Below, one piece after another: positions 47,873-56,006 of a stretch of 62,521 bases of DNA. The DNA is from a virus. Location of the stretch: the IMG/VR virus record IMGVR_UViG_3300044691_000265, positions 1-62,521 of that record, one strand, 5' to 3'. The notes beneath the pieces are model-generated. The model worked only from the letters and a program-made list of their open reading frames with translations, did not search any database and had not been told where the DNA came from. The stretch's first letter is position 1, and every line of letters begins with the position of its first letter. A program made the position numbers and the translations under genes.

Positions 47873-49771
47873 CTATCTCCCGCGCCAGTTGGCCCGGCGC
47901 ATGGCACTGGCCTCGCGCCGACGACCGGCGGCCTTCACCGCGAAAAAGTTGGTGAGCTGGTGGTTGTTGAACATCTGGATCTGGTCGCGGATGGTCAGCC
48001 GCCGCGCCGCCGCCTCGTTCTCGCGGGTCCGCTTCGTCGTCGCCATGATCCGGCGCACGCGCTCTTCCCAGCAGCGAATGCCCATCGCCAGCGACATGAC
48101 CCGGTCGTCCTTCTTGGCGCCGTCGCCGGAAATGCTGTCGCCCTCGCGCACGATCCACTTCATCTCTTCTACAGTCTCAAGGGATCTGACGTGTAGCATC
48201 AGGTTTTCGGTGAAATCGCGCAGGCGCTCCATCAACGATACCTTGAGATTTCCCGTGGTTTTCCACATATATGATTTGCCCGGCGTCATTGAGTCCGACC
48301 GGCCGTAGAGGTAATTCTTGACGTTTCGGAAGATCTGCTGAAGTCCGCGCTCTTCGACTTCGCGCGGCTGATAGCCGTTCTGCAATTGACGCTTCAGCGA
48401 TTGCAGTTCCTGCCAGACCGCCTCTCCCGGCCCGTTCAACTCGACGATCAGATAGCATTCCTTGTACCAACCGAGCAGTGAGGCGACGACCCACGCGAAC
48501 TGCCGGGTGTTGACCAGCGGCCAGGCGTATTCGGCGACCTGGTCGACGCCGTCGGCATAGCAGCGCAGCACCTGGATCGCCGAGCGGTCGGACAGTTCGG
48601 AGTGCCCGAACGCCGGGTCGGCCGCGATCACATAGACCCCATCCTCTTCCGGCTCTTCCCAGACCTTCAACTGAGTGGATTTGGCATTGACCGCTGGATA
48701 GACCCGGCAATCGACGAACTCGATCCCGGTCGCATAGGCATAAGCCTTGTATTTTGCCGAAACATGCTTCTTCGTCATCTCGCCGAGCTTTGACGCCTCG
48801 AAAAACTGCGCGGCGGTCTGCTGAAACGCGTCTTCCTCGACCCATGGCTGCTCTTGAAGCCGGATGGTGTTGTCTTCGTAGTCGGCATCGTTGTCGCTGT
48901 CGGTCTTGGCGCTCGGGTCCATCTTCCGGCGCACCCACGCAAGCTGTTCCGGTGTGATCTGCCAGCCGTAGCGCTCGTAAACCTCTTCGATCCGCTCCAT
49001 TTCGCGCTCGGTCGGCGGTTCGAGGCCGTATAACTCGAAATCCGGGTCGTCGCGCTCGATGACCTGGCTGTCCTTCGACCACCAGCCGAGAAAAATGCAT
49101 TCGGAGTGGTTTTCGTCCTCGATCGCCTCGTCCCACATCTGCGACCAGAGGTTCCAGCCGCGCGCCGTCGACTCCCAGATGTAAAACCGGTCCGGATTGA
49201 TGTCGGACAGCGACTGCTTGAAGCTCTCGACACCTTCTTCATCGCCCCACGAGCACATTTCCGAGCAATGGGCGTAGGACAGGCCCGACGACCGGCCGAG
49301 ACCGCCGCTGTTCTTGTTCTTGCCGACGCCGGCCGACAGGAATTGGATGGTCGAACCGTTGCTGAGCGTGAGTTCTTCGCGATTATTGGCCACGATCGTG
49401 GGAAATTTCAACGTGGCTGGCAGCGATCGGATCATCGCCTCGACTTCGCGCCGGGCCTTGTTCTTGTTCTTGTCGGTGTCGAAGACGATGGCACCTTCGA
49501 GGCCGTCGTGGATGCCGAGCCAGAACACCGACAGCGCCCGGCTGAAGGTCGACACGCCGAGCTGCCGGCTCTTGAGCACGAAGAAAATGTGCTTGCCCTT
49601 GCGCAGCCCGTCGCAGATCCGCCGGAACAGCACTTTCTGGGCACGATAGATGTGCCGTCCGAGGCAGGTGTTGCCGCCCAGGTCTTTCGAGTTGATGTAG
49701 ACATGATCCAGGAACGTGAAGAACGCGGTCTCGAACGCCTGGATCTTGCCTTCGGACCAGCCGTCGGCCAT
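47873..49771 (-). CDS. terL: Terminase large subunit
   Basis: 632 residues. The packaging ATPase carries a Walker A-like loop near residues 66-75 (LKSRQLGVST), an adenine/translocation region and the acidic residue at YAHCSE (Glu171). The nuclease half has the RuvC-like acidic sites: Asp385 (VIAADPAFG), Glu444 (LIVELNG) and Asp555/556 (KKDDRVMSL). It cuts concatemeric DNA and drives it through the portal. No small subunit was recognised nearby. The zinc protein starts three bases after its end. Confidence 0.9.
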   Translation of the reverse strand: MADGWSEGKIQAFETAFFTFLDHVYINSKDLGGNTCLGRHIYRAQKVLFRRICDGLRKGKHIFFVLKSRQLGVSTFSRALSVFWLGIHDGLEGAIVFDTDKNKNKARREVEAMIRSLPATLKFPTIVANNREELTLSNGSTIQFLSAGVGKNKNSGGLGRSSGLSYAHCSEMCSWGDEEGVESFKQSLSDINPDRFYIWESTARGWNLWSQMWDEAIEDENHSECIFLGWWSKDSQVIERDDPDFELYGLEPPTEREMERIEEVYERYGWQITPEQLAWVRRKMDPSAKTDSDNDADYEDNTIRLQEQPWVEEDAFQQTAAQFFEASKLGEMTKKHVSAKYKAYAYATGIEFVDCRVYPAVNAKSTQLKVWEEPEEDGVYVIAADPAFGHSELSDRSAIQVLRCYADGVDQVAEYAWPLVNTRQFAWVVASLLGWYKECYLIVELNGPGEAVWQELQSLKRQLQNGYQPREVEERGLQQIFRNVKNYLYGRSDSMTPGKSYMWKTTGNLKVSLMERLRDFTENLMLHVRSLETVEEMKWIVREGDSISGDGAKKDDRVMSLAMGIRCWEERVRRIMATTKRTRENEAAARRLTIRDQIQMFNNHQLTNFFAVKAAGRRREASAMRRANWRGR

Positions 49772-49833
49772 TGAAGTCGGGCTTTACGCTATGACTGCCG
49801 GATCTAACGGGCCAGCAATCCCGACTTGAATAC

Positions 49834-50100
49834 TTAGCGCCGACCGAAACCTTGCGGCTTATTGTCTTGCAGTTCGGCGATGGCCATCACGGCAGCACTC
49901 TGCACCAAACTCCAAAAGCGCGCCAGATCTTGGGTATTGTCGAGTAGCAACAGTTCGTGCAGCGTGCCGTCCGGCGCCGCGATCACGAAGGCACCGCCGA
50001 AGCCGTTGCTGGCGTTCAGATCGACCTTGTCGGCCATGGCGCGCAGGACGCTTGCCGCCTTGTACGGGATGTTGTCTTCGGCGGATAACTCGTCATTCAT
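49834..50100 (-). CDS. Conserved phage hypothetical protein
   Basis: 88 residues from ATG at 50100, coupled to the upstream stop. SVLRAMADKVDLNASNGFGG, AFVIAAPDGTLHELLLLDNT, then ARFWSLVQSAAVMAIAELQD is a familiar pattern of small phage proteins upstream of terminase. Not a typical small terminase (no clear helix-turn-helix). Function unknown. Confidence 0.6.
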   Translation of the reverse strand: MNDELSAEDNIPYKAASVLRAMADKVDLNASNGFGGAFVIAAPDGTLHELLLLDNTQDLARFWSLVQSAAVMAIAELQDNKPQGFGRR

Positions 50101-50342
50101 CTCAGCGCCTCGTCGATCATGATCCGCCAAGCCTCACCTGGGGCATAGTGGTCACCGCGCAAGTTGTCGCGACCGGCCGCGATTTCCATCGCCTCCGTCG
50201 GCTCGCGCATGGCGCCGATCGCCGCGCGCGCCTGCTTGATGTACTGATCGTGATCGGGCTGTAAGTGGAAGGGGAGTAGCGTGGACCCGCCCGGTTTCTT
50301 GAGCCAGATCGCATATGCCACGCGCTTGACGACCTCGGTCAC
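50097..50342 (-). CDS. Hypothetical protein, 81 residues
   Basis: GTG at 50342 overlaps the upstream TGA (GTGA), and its stop overlaps the next start. MTEVVKRVAYAIWLKKPGG, then QYIKQARAAIGAMREPTEAM. Mostly helical and basic; might bind nucleic acid. No family recognised. Confidence 0.6.
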   Translation of the reverse strand: MTEVVKRVAYAIWLKKPGGSTLLPFHLQPDHDQYIKQARAAIGAMREPTEAMEIAAGRDNLRGDHYAPGEAWRIMIDEALR

Positions 50343-50587
50343 GACGTCAGTTCCTTCACCGTCCACATGACGGCCTCTTCGAGCGCGGTCAGGCCGAGCG
50401 AGCGATACCGGCCGAATTTCACCATCTCGAACAGCTTTTCCAACTCGACGGCCTTCGCCTTTATGTCGTCGTGCAACTGCTTCTCTTCCGGCGTCAGCGC
50501 GCGGTACATCGGCCGGAACCGGCTGGTCGGCATCGCGACGTCGGCGGATTGGCGGCCATCCGGCTCGCCCTGGTAGACGTTGGTCAT
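50339..50587 (-). CDS. Acb2/Tad1-like cyclic-nucleotide sponge candidate
   Basis: 82 residues. RFRPMYRALTPEEKQLHDDI, KAKAVELEKLFEMVKFGRYR and LTALEEAVMWTVKELT match the small helical Acb2/Tad1-domain family (hexamer-forming sponges) in length, helix order and the pattern R-x-L-x-x-x-E, IKAKxxEL and a final LEEAVMWxVK. Known members bind signalling cyclic oligonucleotides and so block CBASS or Thoeris defence. It lies in the accessory block beside a glycosyltransferase gene. Family call from pattern memory; ligand not known. Confidence 0.6.
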   Translation of the reverse strand: MTNVYQGEPDGRQSADVAMPTSRFRPMYRALTPEEKQLHDDIKAKAVELEKLFEMVKFGRYRSLGLTALEEAVMWTVKELTS

Positions 50588-51294
50588 AGCTTGATCCCGT
50601 GCTCAGTAAGGAAGGCGTCATAGACCCGCTGGTCGGCACAATGGGTGATGTAATCCGGTATCACGTTATGCTGTTGAAAGTTTGCGACGGTGAAATCGCC
50701 CTGGTCATTCCGGAGGCCGCGAAGCGGAAGCGTGAACAGATCGTCCTCAACGATCTTCTCGAACCGGCGCTCGGGAAGCGTATCGAAGCTCGCTGCCGGC
50801 GGCGATGCGCCCCAGTTGTACTTGCGGATAAATTCGACGTCCCGCAGGTAGTCCAGATCGGCGAACACGATGCCGTTCTCAACGAAACCGTACATACAAT
50901 CCATCGGACAAGCGACCTTGACGCCGACGCGCTCCATCTTCTGCAGGATCGGCATCACCGGCCGGGCGAACAGCATGTCGGCGTCGATATAGGCGATGTG
51001 GCTGTAGCCCAGATAGGCCGCCAGTTCGATGCCGCGACAGAACGCCCGGCCCCATCCATCGCCACCACCGCGCGACAGGTGACCGATATTGTCGTCGAAC
51101 CGCTTGACGATGATGTTCGCGTGCTGCGGTGCCTTGGTCGGCAGGAAGTACCGCGGATCGAACGGGCTGGCGCTATCGATCAGCATGATATCCAGGCCGG
51201 GATTGAGTTTCCGGTTCAGCAGCGACCAGCGGATGACCAGGTCGCGCATCGCCTCGTCTGCGACGTAGCAGGTGCCGAACAGCAGGGGCTTCAT
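50584..51294 (-). CDS. Glycosyltransferase, GT-A fold
   Basis: 236 residues. N-terminal Rossmann-like strands (LLFGTCYVADEAMRDL, then IMLIDSAS) and the metal-binding DxD in HIAYIDADMLFA (residues 99-110) mark a nucleotide-sugar-dependent transferase. The acceptor is unknown: phage DNA, phage protein or host surface glycan. It is part of a four-gene sugar set together with 51818, 53705 and 54943. Confidence 0.7.
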   Translation of the reverse strand: MKPLLFGTCYVADEAMRDLVIRWSLLNRKLNPGLDIMLIDSASPFDPRYFLPTKAPQHANIIVKRFDDNIGHLSRGGGDGWGRAFCRGIELAAYLGYSHIAYIDADMLFARPVMPILQKMERVGVKVACPMDCMYGFVENGIVFADLDYLRDVEFIRKYNWGASPPAASFDTLPERRFEKIVEDDLFTLPLRGLRNDQGDFTVANFQQHNVIPDYITHCADQRVYDAFLTEHGIKL

Positions 51295-51518
51295 TTTCCG
51301 CCCTTCGAATAGTGGTGGTCGTACTTGCCCTTGATCTGGTTGTGCAGCGCGGTGCCGACCGACCAGGCATCCATGACCTCTTTCGCCAGATTCGCCGGCA
51401 CACCCGAATAGACGCTGGTCTTGCCGGTGTCCCAGCGCACGGTCAGTTCGTTGGTCTCGTCATTGTGCGAGACGGTGTCGACGTGCGACGAGTAGACCGA
51501 CTTAGTCTGGATCGCCAT
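51291..51518 (-). CDS. KTSC-domain protein
   Basis: 75 residues. The pattern SYS/SHVDTVSHNDETNELTVRW, then TGKTSVYSGVPANLAKEVMD and SVGTALHNQIKGKYDHH is the KTSC domain, a small beta-alpha fold seen in phages and bacteria, also at the end of some lysyl-tRNA synthetases. Its role in phages is unknown. Coupled to the glycosyltransferase by overlap. Confidence 0.7.
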   Translation of the reverse strand: MAIQTKSVYSSHVDTVSHNDETNELTVRWDTGKTSVYSGVPANLAKEVMDAWSVGTALHNQIKGKYDHHYSKGGK

Positions 51519-51816
51519 CAGGCTTCTCCAATGCCGCCTGCGCTTCCTCGCGGCGCTGCTGCGCGATGCGCTTGGTCAGGATGATCACCTGGGCGATGGC
51601 ATCGTCCTGGTCCTGTTCCGCGACCTTGAAACGCGCACGCCCGGCATCGGTGATGACGTAATTCGCCTCATCCAGCGCCTTCAACAAACCGAGCGCGGCA
51701 AGGCGTTTCGTCGGGGCCTCCCACCGGCCGATCGGGATCATGCTTTGCCCTCGCGCGGCGATTTCGAGCACGGTCTCTTCATCAAGGGATAGCGGCTCGA
51801 TCAGTTGCCCGGTCAT
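51502..51816 (-). CDS. Winged-helix-like protein, 104 residues
   Basis: ATG at 51816, two bases after the upstream stop region. SLDEETVLEIAARGQSMIPI, EAPTKRLAALGLLKALDEAN and YVITDAGRARFK form a winged-helix pattern; the tail is a charged helix. Probably DNA-binding; relative of the small protein at 378-668 in layout. Confidence 0.6.
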   Translation of the reverse strand: MTGQLIEPLSLDEETVLEIAARGQSMIPIGRWEAPTKRLAALGLLKALDEANYVITDAGRARFKVAEQDQDDAIAQVIILTKRIAQQRREEAQAALEKPDGDPD

Positions 51817-51817
51817 G

Positions 51818-53188
51818 TCAGAAGTCCGCCGTATCGTGAACACGATGCCCAAGCGCCGCGATCACCCGCTCGATCACCGGCCCCCAGGTGCCGTCGTCGC
51901 CCTGGCGGAACAATGTCGTGTTCGGGTTCCAGAGTTGCCGATCGCCGGTCCGGCCACAGCGGTAGTCGCCGCCGGATTTCGCCAGCATGATCCAGCATTC
52001 CTTCTCGATCGCGCCTGCGATGTGCCCGAGCGACGTCTCGACGCAGATCACCAGGTCCATCTCGCGCAGGATCGCCACGGTATCGGCGACATCGCGCACA
52101 TGCGGCGCCAGATCCTTGATCAGTGCGGCACAGCCGGCGGCGTGCAGTTCCATCGCGCGCTCGCCGATCTGCAGCGAATAGATCTGGATGCCCGGCACCT
52201 GGTAGAGATCCAGGAATTGCTCGACCCGCATCGACCTGTGTCGATCTATTTCATTTTGCGACGAGCCGGCCCAGCAGATCGCGATATGCAGCTTGCGGTC
52301 GGGCGCCTTCCAGACTGGGATGGTGTCGAACGGCGGCATCGGCAGGTTCGGCGCGGTGCGGATCTCGTCGTCGGTCAGGCCGAGCGCGACCGGCACGCTG
52401 ACCGTCGACGTCCAATAGTCGGCCGCGGGGAACGGCGCCGGCAGCGGCTGGATCTCGACGTTCGGGTGTGCCTGCAGCATGGCGCGAAACAGCCGGCACA
52501 GTTCGGGCTGGATCAGCATGATCACCCGGCCGGCACGTGCCGCCACCGCCGGCACGAAGCGAACATAGCAGAGCGTGTCGCCCAGCCCCTGGTCGGCCTG
52601 GATCAGCACGGTTTTATCGCTGACGTCTTCGCCGCGCCATGGCGGATAGGGGTATTGGGTGAAGGACTGAAGGCGGTATGGAAATCTTGCCTCGAAGTGC
52701 TTCAAACCTTCGGCGTATTTCCCTTCGAATAACAAGGCGAATGCCAGGGCGGTTTCGATGATTGGCGACTGATCAAGTTCGAATGCCTTGCGCGCGTTTC
52801 GGATCGCGTTGGCGCCTTCACCTTTGATCGACTGGATCAGGGATAGGTTGCAAACGGCGAATGCAAGATTCGGATCAAGGTCCAGCGCCCGTCGCGTCAC
52901 CTCTTCCGCTTCCTCGAACTCGCCCATATGGTAGAGCCGGTGCCCCAGGTTTGTCCATATTTTTGCGTCGGTTGGATCGATCTCCAATGCCCGTCGGTAG
53001 CAAGCGGCCGACGCGGCAAGCAACCCCAAGTCGGAATTGAAATTCCCGACTTGAAACCAACCCGGCGTGAATGTCGGGTCGATATCGACCGACGAACTAA
53101 TTAATTTATAGGCGATCTGGCGATCTGTCGCGTTGGCGTGCACGCCTTTATTATAGACGGACACTGCTGCGGTGCGCCGATCAGACAC
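51818..53188 (-). CDS. TPR-containing glycosyltransferase (GT9/GT41-like)
   Basis: 456 residues from GTG at 53188, with AAAGGAGAG 6 nt upstream. Residues about 20-170 are tetratricopeptide repeats (AACYRRALEIDPTDAKIWTN, then EEVTRRALDLDPNLAFAVCN). The second half (VLIQADQGLGDTLCYVRFVP, and HIAICWAGSSQNEIDRHRSM, EMDLVICVETSLGHIAGAIE) is a GT-B transferase like heptosyltransferase/OGT-type enzymes. Likely uses a nucleotide-sugar; the TPR part may choose the acceptor protein. It follows the HNH-AP2 gene. Confidence 0.75.
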   Translation of the reverse strand: MSDRRTAAVSVYNKGVHANATDRQIAYKLISSSVDIDPTFTPGWFQVGNFNSDLGLLAASAACYRRALEIDPTDAKIWTNLGHRLYHMGEFEEAEEVTRRALDLDPNLAFAVCNLSLIQSIKGEGANAIRNARKAFELDQSPIIETALAFALLFEGKYAEGLKHFEARFPYRLQSFTQYPYPPWRGEDVSDKTVLIQADQGLGDTLCYVRFVPAVAARAGRVIMLIQPELCRLFRAMLQAHPNVEIQPLPAPFPAADYWTSTVSVPVALGLTDDEIRTAPNLPMPPFDTIPVWKAPDRKLHIAICWAGSSQNEIDRHRSMRVEQFLDLYQVPGIQIYSLQIGERAMELHAAGCAALIKDLAPHVRDVADTVAILREMDLVICVETSLGHIAGAIEKECWIMLAKSGGDYRCGRTGDRQLWNPNTTLFRQGDDGTWGPVIERVIAALGHRVHDTADF

Positions 53189-53708
53189 GGGACGCTCTCC
53201 TTTCACCGAAATTTGTTCTGGCAAACTCGCCCCGCTCTTTTACCGCAGCGCGGTCGAACGCTAAGGCGGCACACTCTGGATCATCGAAATATCCAAGAAA
53301 TCTGACGCTGCCGTCCGGCGCACGAATCTCGGCACGCCATTTCTCTCGGCGACGCTCGTACATAACACCTTTAAAACCAGTCTTATTGTCGCGGCGCAGC
53401 CAGGCATTGGCGCCAATCTGGCTTGGGGTTGCAGCCCTCAGATTGGTCCAGCGGTTGTTAGCGAGATCTTTATCGTCATGATCGACGCCGTGCGCGGGCC
53501 ACTCGCCGCGCATCAGAGCCCAGGCAATGCGGTGAGCGTAGTGGAGACGACCGTTCAATCCGATGACGACATGACCTTGCTTATTTGGACATCCTGTTAT
53601 TTCGCCTGCTCGCCGACATCCCCGACGGACCCGCCAACGCAAGATTCCAGTGTCCGGACTGTAATCGAGCAAAGTGCGGAGTTCATCAATTGACGGATCG
53701 CAACTCAT
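53181..53708 (-). CDS. HNH-AP2 homing endonuclease
   Basis: 175 residues. HNH core HRIAWALMRGEWPAHGVDHD with KDLANNRWTNLRAATPS, followed by an AP2-type DNA-binding domain (TGFKGVMYERRREKWRAEI, FLGYFDDPECAALAFDRAA). This two-domain layout is characteristic of mobile homing endonucleases. It sits between the methyltransferase and the TPR transferase genes, splitting the sugar cluster, and probably invaded it. Confidence 0.85.
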   Translation of the reverse strand: MSCDPSIDELRTLLDYSPDTGILRWRVRRGCRRAGEITGCPNKQGHVVIGLNGRLHYAHRIAWALMRGEWPAHGVDHDDKDLANNRWTNLRAATPSQIGANAWLRRDNKTGFKGVMYERRREKWRAEIRAPDGSVRFLGYFDDPECAALAFDRAAVKERGEFARTNFGERRASRV

Positions 53709-54943
53709 ACCTCAGCCTCCGGGTCTTCAACGATGACTTGGGGGAAGTAGACCAGGAAGGCATCCTTGGCATCCGGCCGCTTGGCCTTGATCTTAGCCAT
53801 GATCTCTGGTGCGAAATTCCAGGCTGTGACAACCCACAAGATCGGACCGGTCGCGCGGCTCCATTGCCCGGTCCAACCCTCAATCCGTGTACCGGCCGTC
53901 GTATAGCGGTTTTGCTTTAGCGGGTTCTCATCGACGATCGAATCGATCTGGATGCCGGAGAAATTCAGGAACGTGATCGCCTTCGCGGCGGCGCCGTAGC
54001 CGACGATGGGATATTTCTTCGCCCGGTAAATCTCGATCGTCGACTTGACCAGATCGACCCGCTCCTGAACCCGCTGCTGGAACCCGTCGTAGAGCGTCAG
54101 ACCGTAAAGCCCGGCCGCGCGCTCGGCATTGGTCGTCGCCAGCCGACGCGGCTTTGTCACGCCATCGCGGCCGAGCTGCACCAGGTACGACGTGCCATGG
54201 ATCGGCATCCGCTCGATCTTGACGATCGTCAGGCCGCAACGCTCAGCAAGGGCACTGAACGACGCTGTCGTGAAGAACGACAGATGCTCGTGGTAGCAGG
54301 TATCGAACTCGGCATTGACCACCATGTCGGCCTGCGACGTCTGGATATAGATCCGGCCGCCCGGTTCGAGCGACAGCGCCGCCAGCCGCAGAAACAGCGC
54401 CGGGTTCTCGACGTGGCCCAGCACGTTCATCGCGATGATCACGTCGAACTTGCCGCCGAGCCGGTATTCCGGGACCATCTCCCAGTACCAGGGCAACACC
54501 TTGATGCCGGCCTCAGCCGCTACGGCAACCAGATTCTGCGCCGGGTCGACGCCGAGCACTTCATGGCCGCGGCTCTTGAAGGCTTTCAGCAGCGTGCCGT
54601 CGTTGGCCGCGATGTCGAGCACGCGCAGTGCATGGCTGCCGGGGCCGGTCAGTTCGGTCTCGACCTTGATCACGAACTGGCGGAAATAATCGCGCAGCGT
54701 CTGCGACGTGCCGCTGACATAGGCATATTCGCGGAACATCAAATCGCGATTGACAGCGACGAAATTCTGGCTGTGCCAGCAGTCGATGCAGAGGTTCAGC
54801 CCGAGCGGATAGGTCGGCCAGGTCGCGTCGGCGAGATCGGTCAGCGAATTGGCCAGCGGCTGATCCGGCGCCCGAAAATACGGCCGCAAATTCTCGCCGC
54901 CGCACGCCAGGCAATGGGTGAGCGTGCGGAACGGCTCGCCCAT
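53705..54943 (-). CDS. SAM-dependent C-methyltransferase, zinc-binding type
   Basis: 412 residues from ATG at 54943. An N-terminal zinc-binding part (CLACGG, residues 11-16; LCIDCWHS, 51-58) precedes the SAM site (VLDIAANDGTLLK, 108-120), then IAMNVLGHVENPALFLR and a C-terminal domain (YPIVGYGAAAKAITFLNFSG). This is the Methyltransf_13/23/14 architecture of sugar C-methyltransferases used in NDP-deoxysugar synthesis. With the epimerase next to it, it should alter a nucleotide-sugar. Confidence 0.8.
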   Translation of the reverse strand: MGEPFRTLTHCLACGGENLRPYFRAPDQPLANSLTDLADATWPTYPLGLNLCIDCWHSQNFVAVNRDLMFREYAYVSGTSQTLRDYFRQFVIKVETELTGPGSHALRVLDIAANDGTLLKAFKSRGHEVLGVDPAQNLVAVAAEAGIKVLPWYWEMVPEYRLGGKFDVIIAMNVLGHVENPALFLRLAALSLEPGGRIYIQTSQADMVVNAEFDTCYHEHLSFFTTASFSALAERCGLTIVKIERMPIHGTSYLVQLGRDGVTKPRRLATTNAERAAGLYGLTLYDGFQQRVQERVDLVKSTIEIYRAKKYPIVGYGAAAKAITFLNFSGIQIDSIVDENPLKQNRYTTAGTRIEGWTGQWSRATGPILWVVTAWNFAPEIMAKIKAKRPDAKDAFLVYFPQVIVEDPEAEV

Positions 54944-55752
54944 CAGACCAACTCGCCTTTGCGGTGGTGCTCGATCAGCGCCGCCACGATCTCGTCGAGC
55001 GTCTGGGTCGGCTCCATCCATTCTTCCGGCGTCATCAGGAAATCATAGGTCGGCGACGGCGGCGCCTCGATCACGGGGGCACCGGTCAGTTCCCCGATCC
55101 GCTCGGCGATGTGCTCGATCGAACTGCTGAACGAACATATGTTGTGCAGCCCGGCCGGCACCTTGCCGTCGAGAATGCGATCGATGCCTTTCAGCAGATC
55201 GGCCATCCCGAGGATCGGCCGCCAGACACGCGGGTTCGACATCGAGATCCGCTTGGACCGCAACGCGCTCGACACCATTCCGTTGACGACAGTGTCGTAT
55301 CTCATGTTCGGGCTCGGGCCGGCGACGGTGCCGAAGCGGAGACCCCACGAGTTCGGGTAGAGCAGCGGCACGATCGCCTCGGCCGCGCGCTTCGTGAGAT
55401 CGTACATATTTCGCTGCTCGGACTGATCATGCACCGCGGCCGACGAGGCATAGATCAGCGGCTGACCGGCGAGCTGCTGGGTTAGCCGAGCGAGACCGGC
55501 GAGATTATTCTCGAACGCGGCGAACGGTGTGGCGATCGACGCCTTCACGCTCGAATGCCCGGCCATCATGATGACGGCGTCCCAGTCGGTGAAGCGGTGC
55601 GCCCAGGTGTAGTTCATGCGCTCGTTGCGCAGGATTCCGGCGTCGCCACGCAGTTCGACGTCCATCGAATCGACCGTATAGCCCTGCTCGTCCAGGTACC
55701 GATAGATCGCGCTACCGACGTACCCGCAGCCGCCGATGACCAGGATCTTCAT
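54943..55752 (-). CDS. NAD-dependent nucleotide-sugar epimerase/dehydratase
   Basis: 269 residues. Extended SDR signature: GGCGYVG (residues 7-13) binds NAD(P), MAGHSS follows strand 4, and the catalytic Ser (near 104), Tyr117 and Lys121 are in YASSAAV and MYDLTKRAAE. It acts on a nucleotide-sugar such as GDP- or UDP-linked; the substrate is not predictable. Stops at the methyltransferase start (overlap). Confidence 0.85.
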   Translation of the reverse strand: MKILVIGGCGYVGSAIYRYLDEQGYTVDSMDVELRGDAGILRNERMNYTWAHRFTDWDAVIMMAGHSSVKASIATPFAAFENNLAGLARLTQQLAGQPLIYASSAAVHDQSEQRNMYDLTKRAAEAIVPLLYPNSWGLRFGTVAGPSPNMRYDTVVNGMVSSALRSKRISMSNPRVWRPILGMADLLKGIDRILDGKVPAGLHNICSFSSSIEHIAERIGELTGAPVIEAPPSPTYDFLMTPEEWMEPTQTLDEIVAALIEHHRKGELV

Positions 55753-55925
55753 GACGCCTGATCCCGTGCGGCGAAGTCCTGCAGGATCAGGCGGCGGATG
55801 TAGGACGACGACGTCATGCTTTCAGCCCGCGCCAATTTCTTGATGCGGGCCTTTTCCTCCGGCAGTACGGTCGTATTGATCGACGTGCTGCGGCCGGGCT
55901 CTAAGTCTTCGACGGCATCTGGCAT
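55749..55925 (-). CDS. Ribbon-helix-helix (Arc/CopG) protein
   Basis: 58 residues from ATG at 55925; stop overlaps the epimerase start. The pattern STSINTTVLPEEKARIKKLA, then SSSYIRRLILQDFA: one beta-strand followed by two helices, as in Arc/CopG repressors. Likely binds DNA as a dimer and controls the accessory block. The ribosome site is weak. Confidence 0.65.
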   Translation of the reverse strand: MPDAVEDLEPGRSTSINTTVLPEEKARIKKLARAESMTSSSYIRRLILQDFAARDQAS

Positions 55926-56006
55926 GAAAATAACCCGCAGCTTCTGCTACGAGTCACCATCATCCAGCATGAATTGCACGTCAACTGGGTCTATGAACGT
56001 TGAGAT

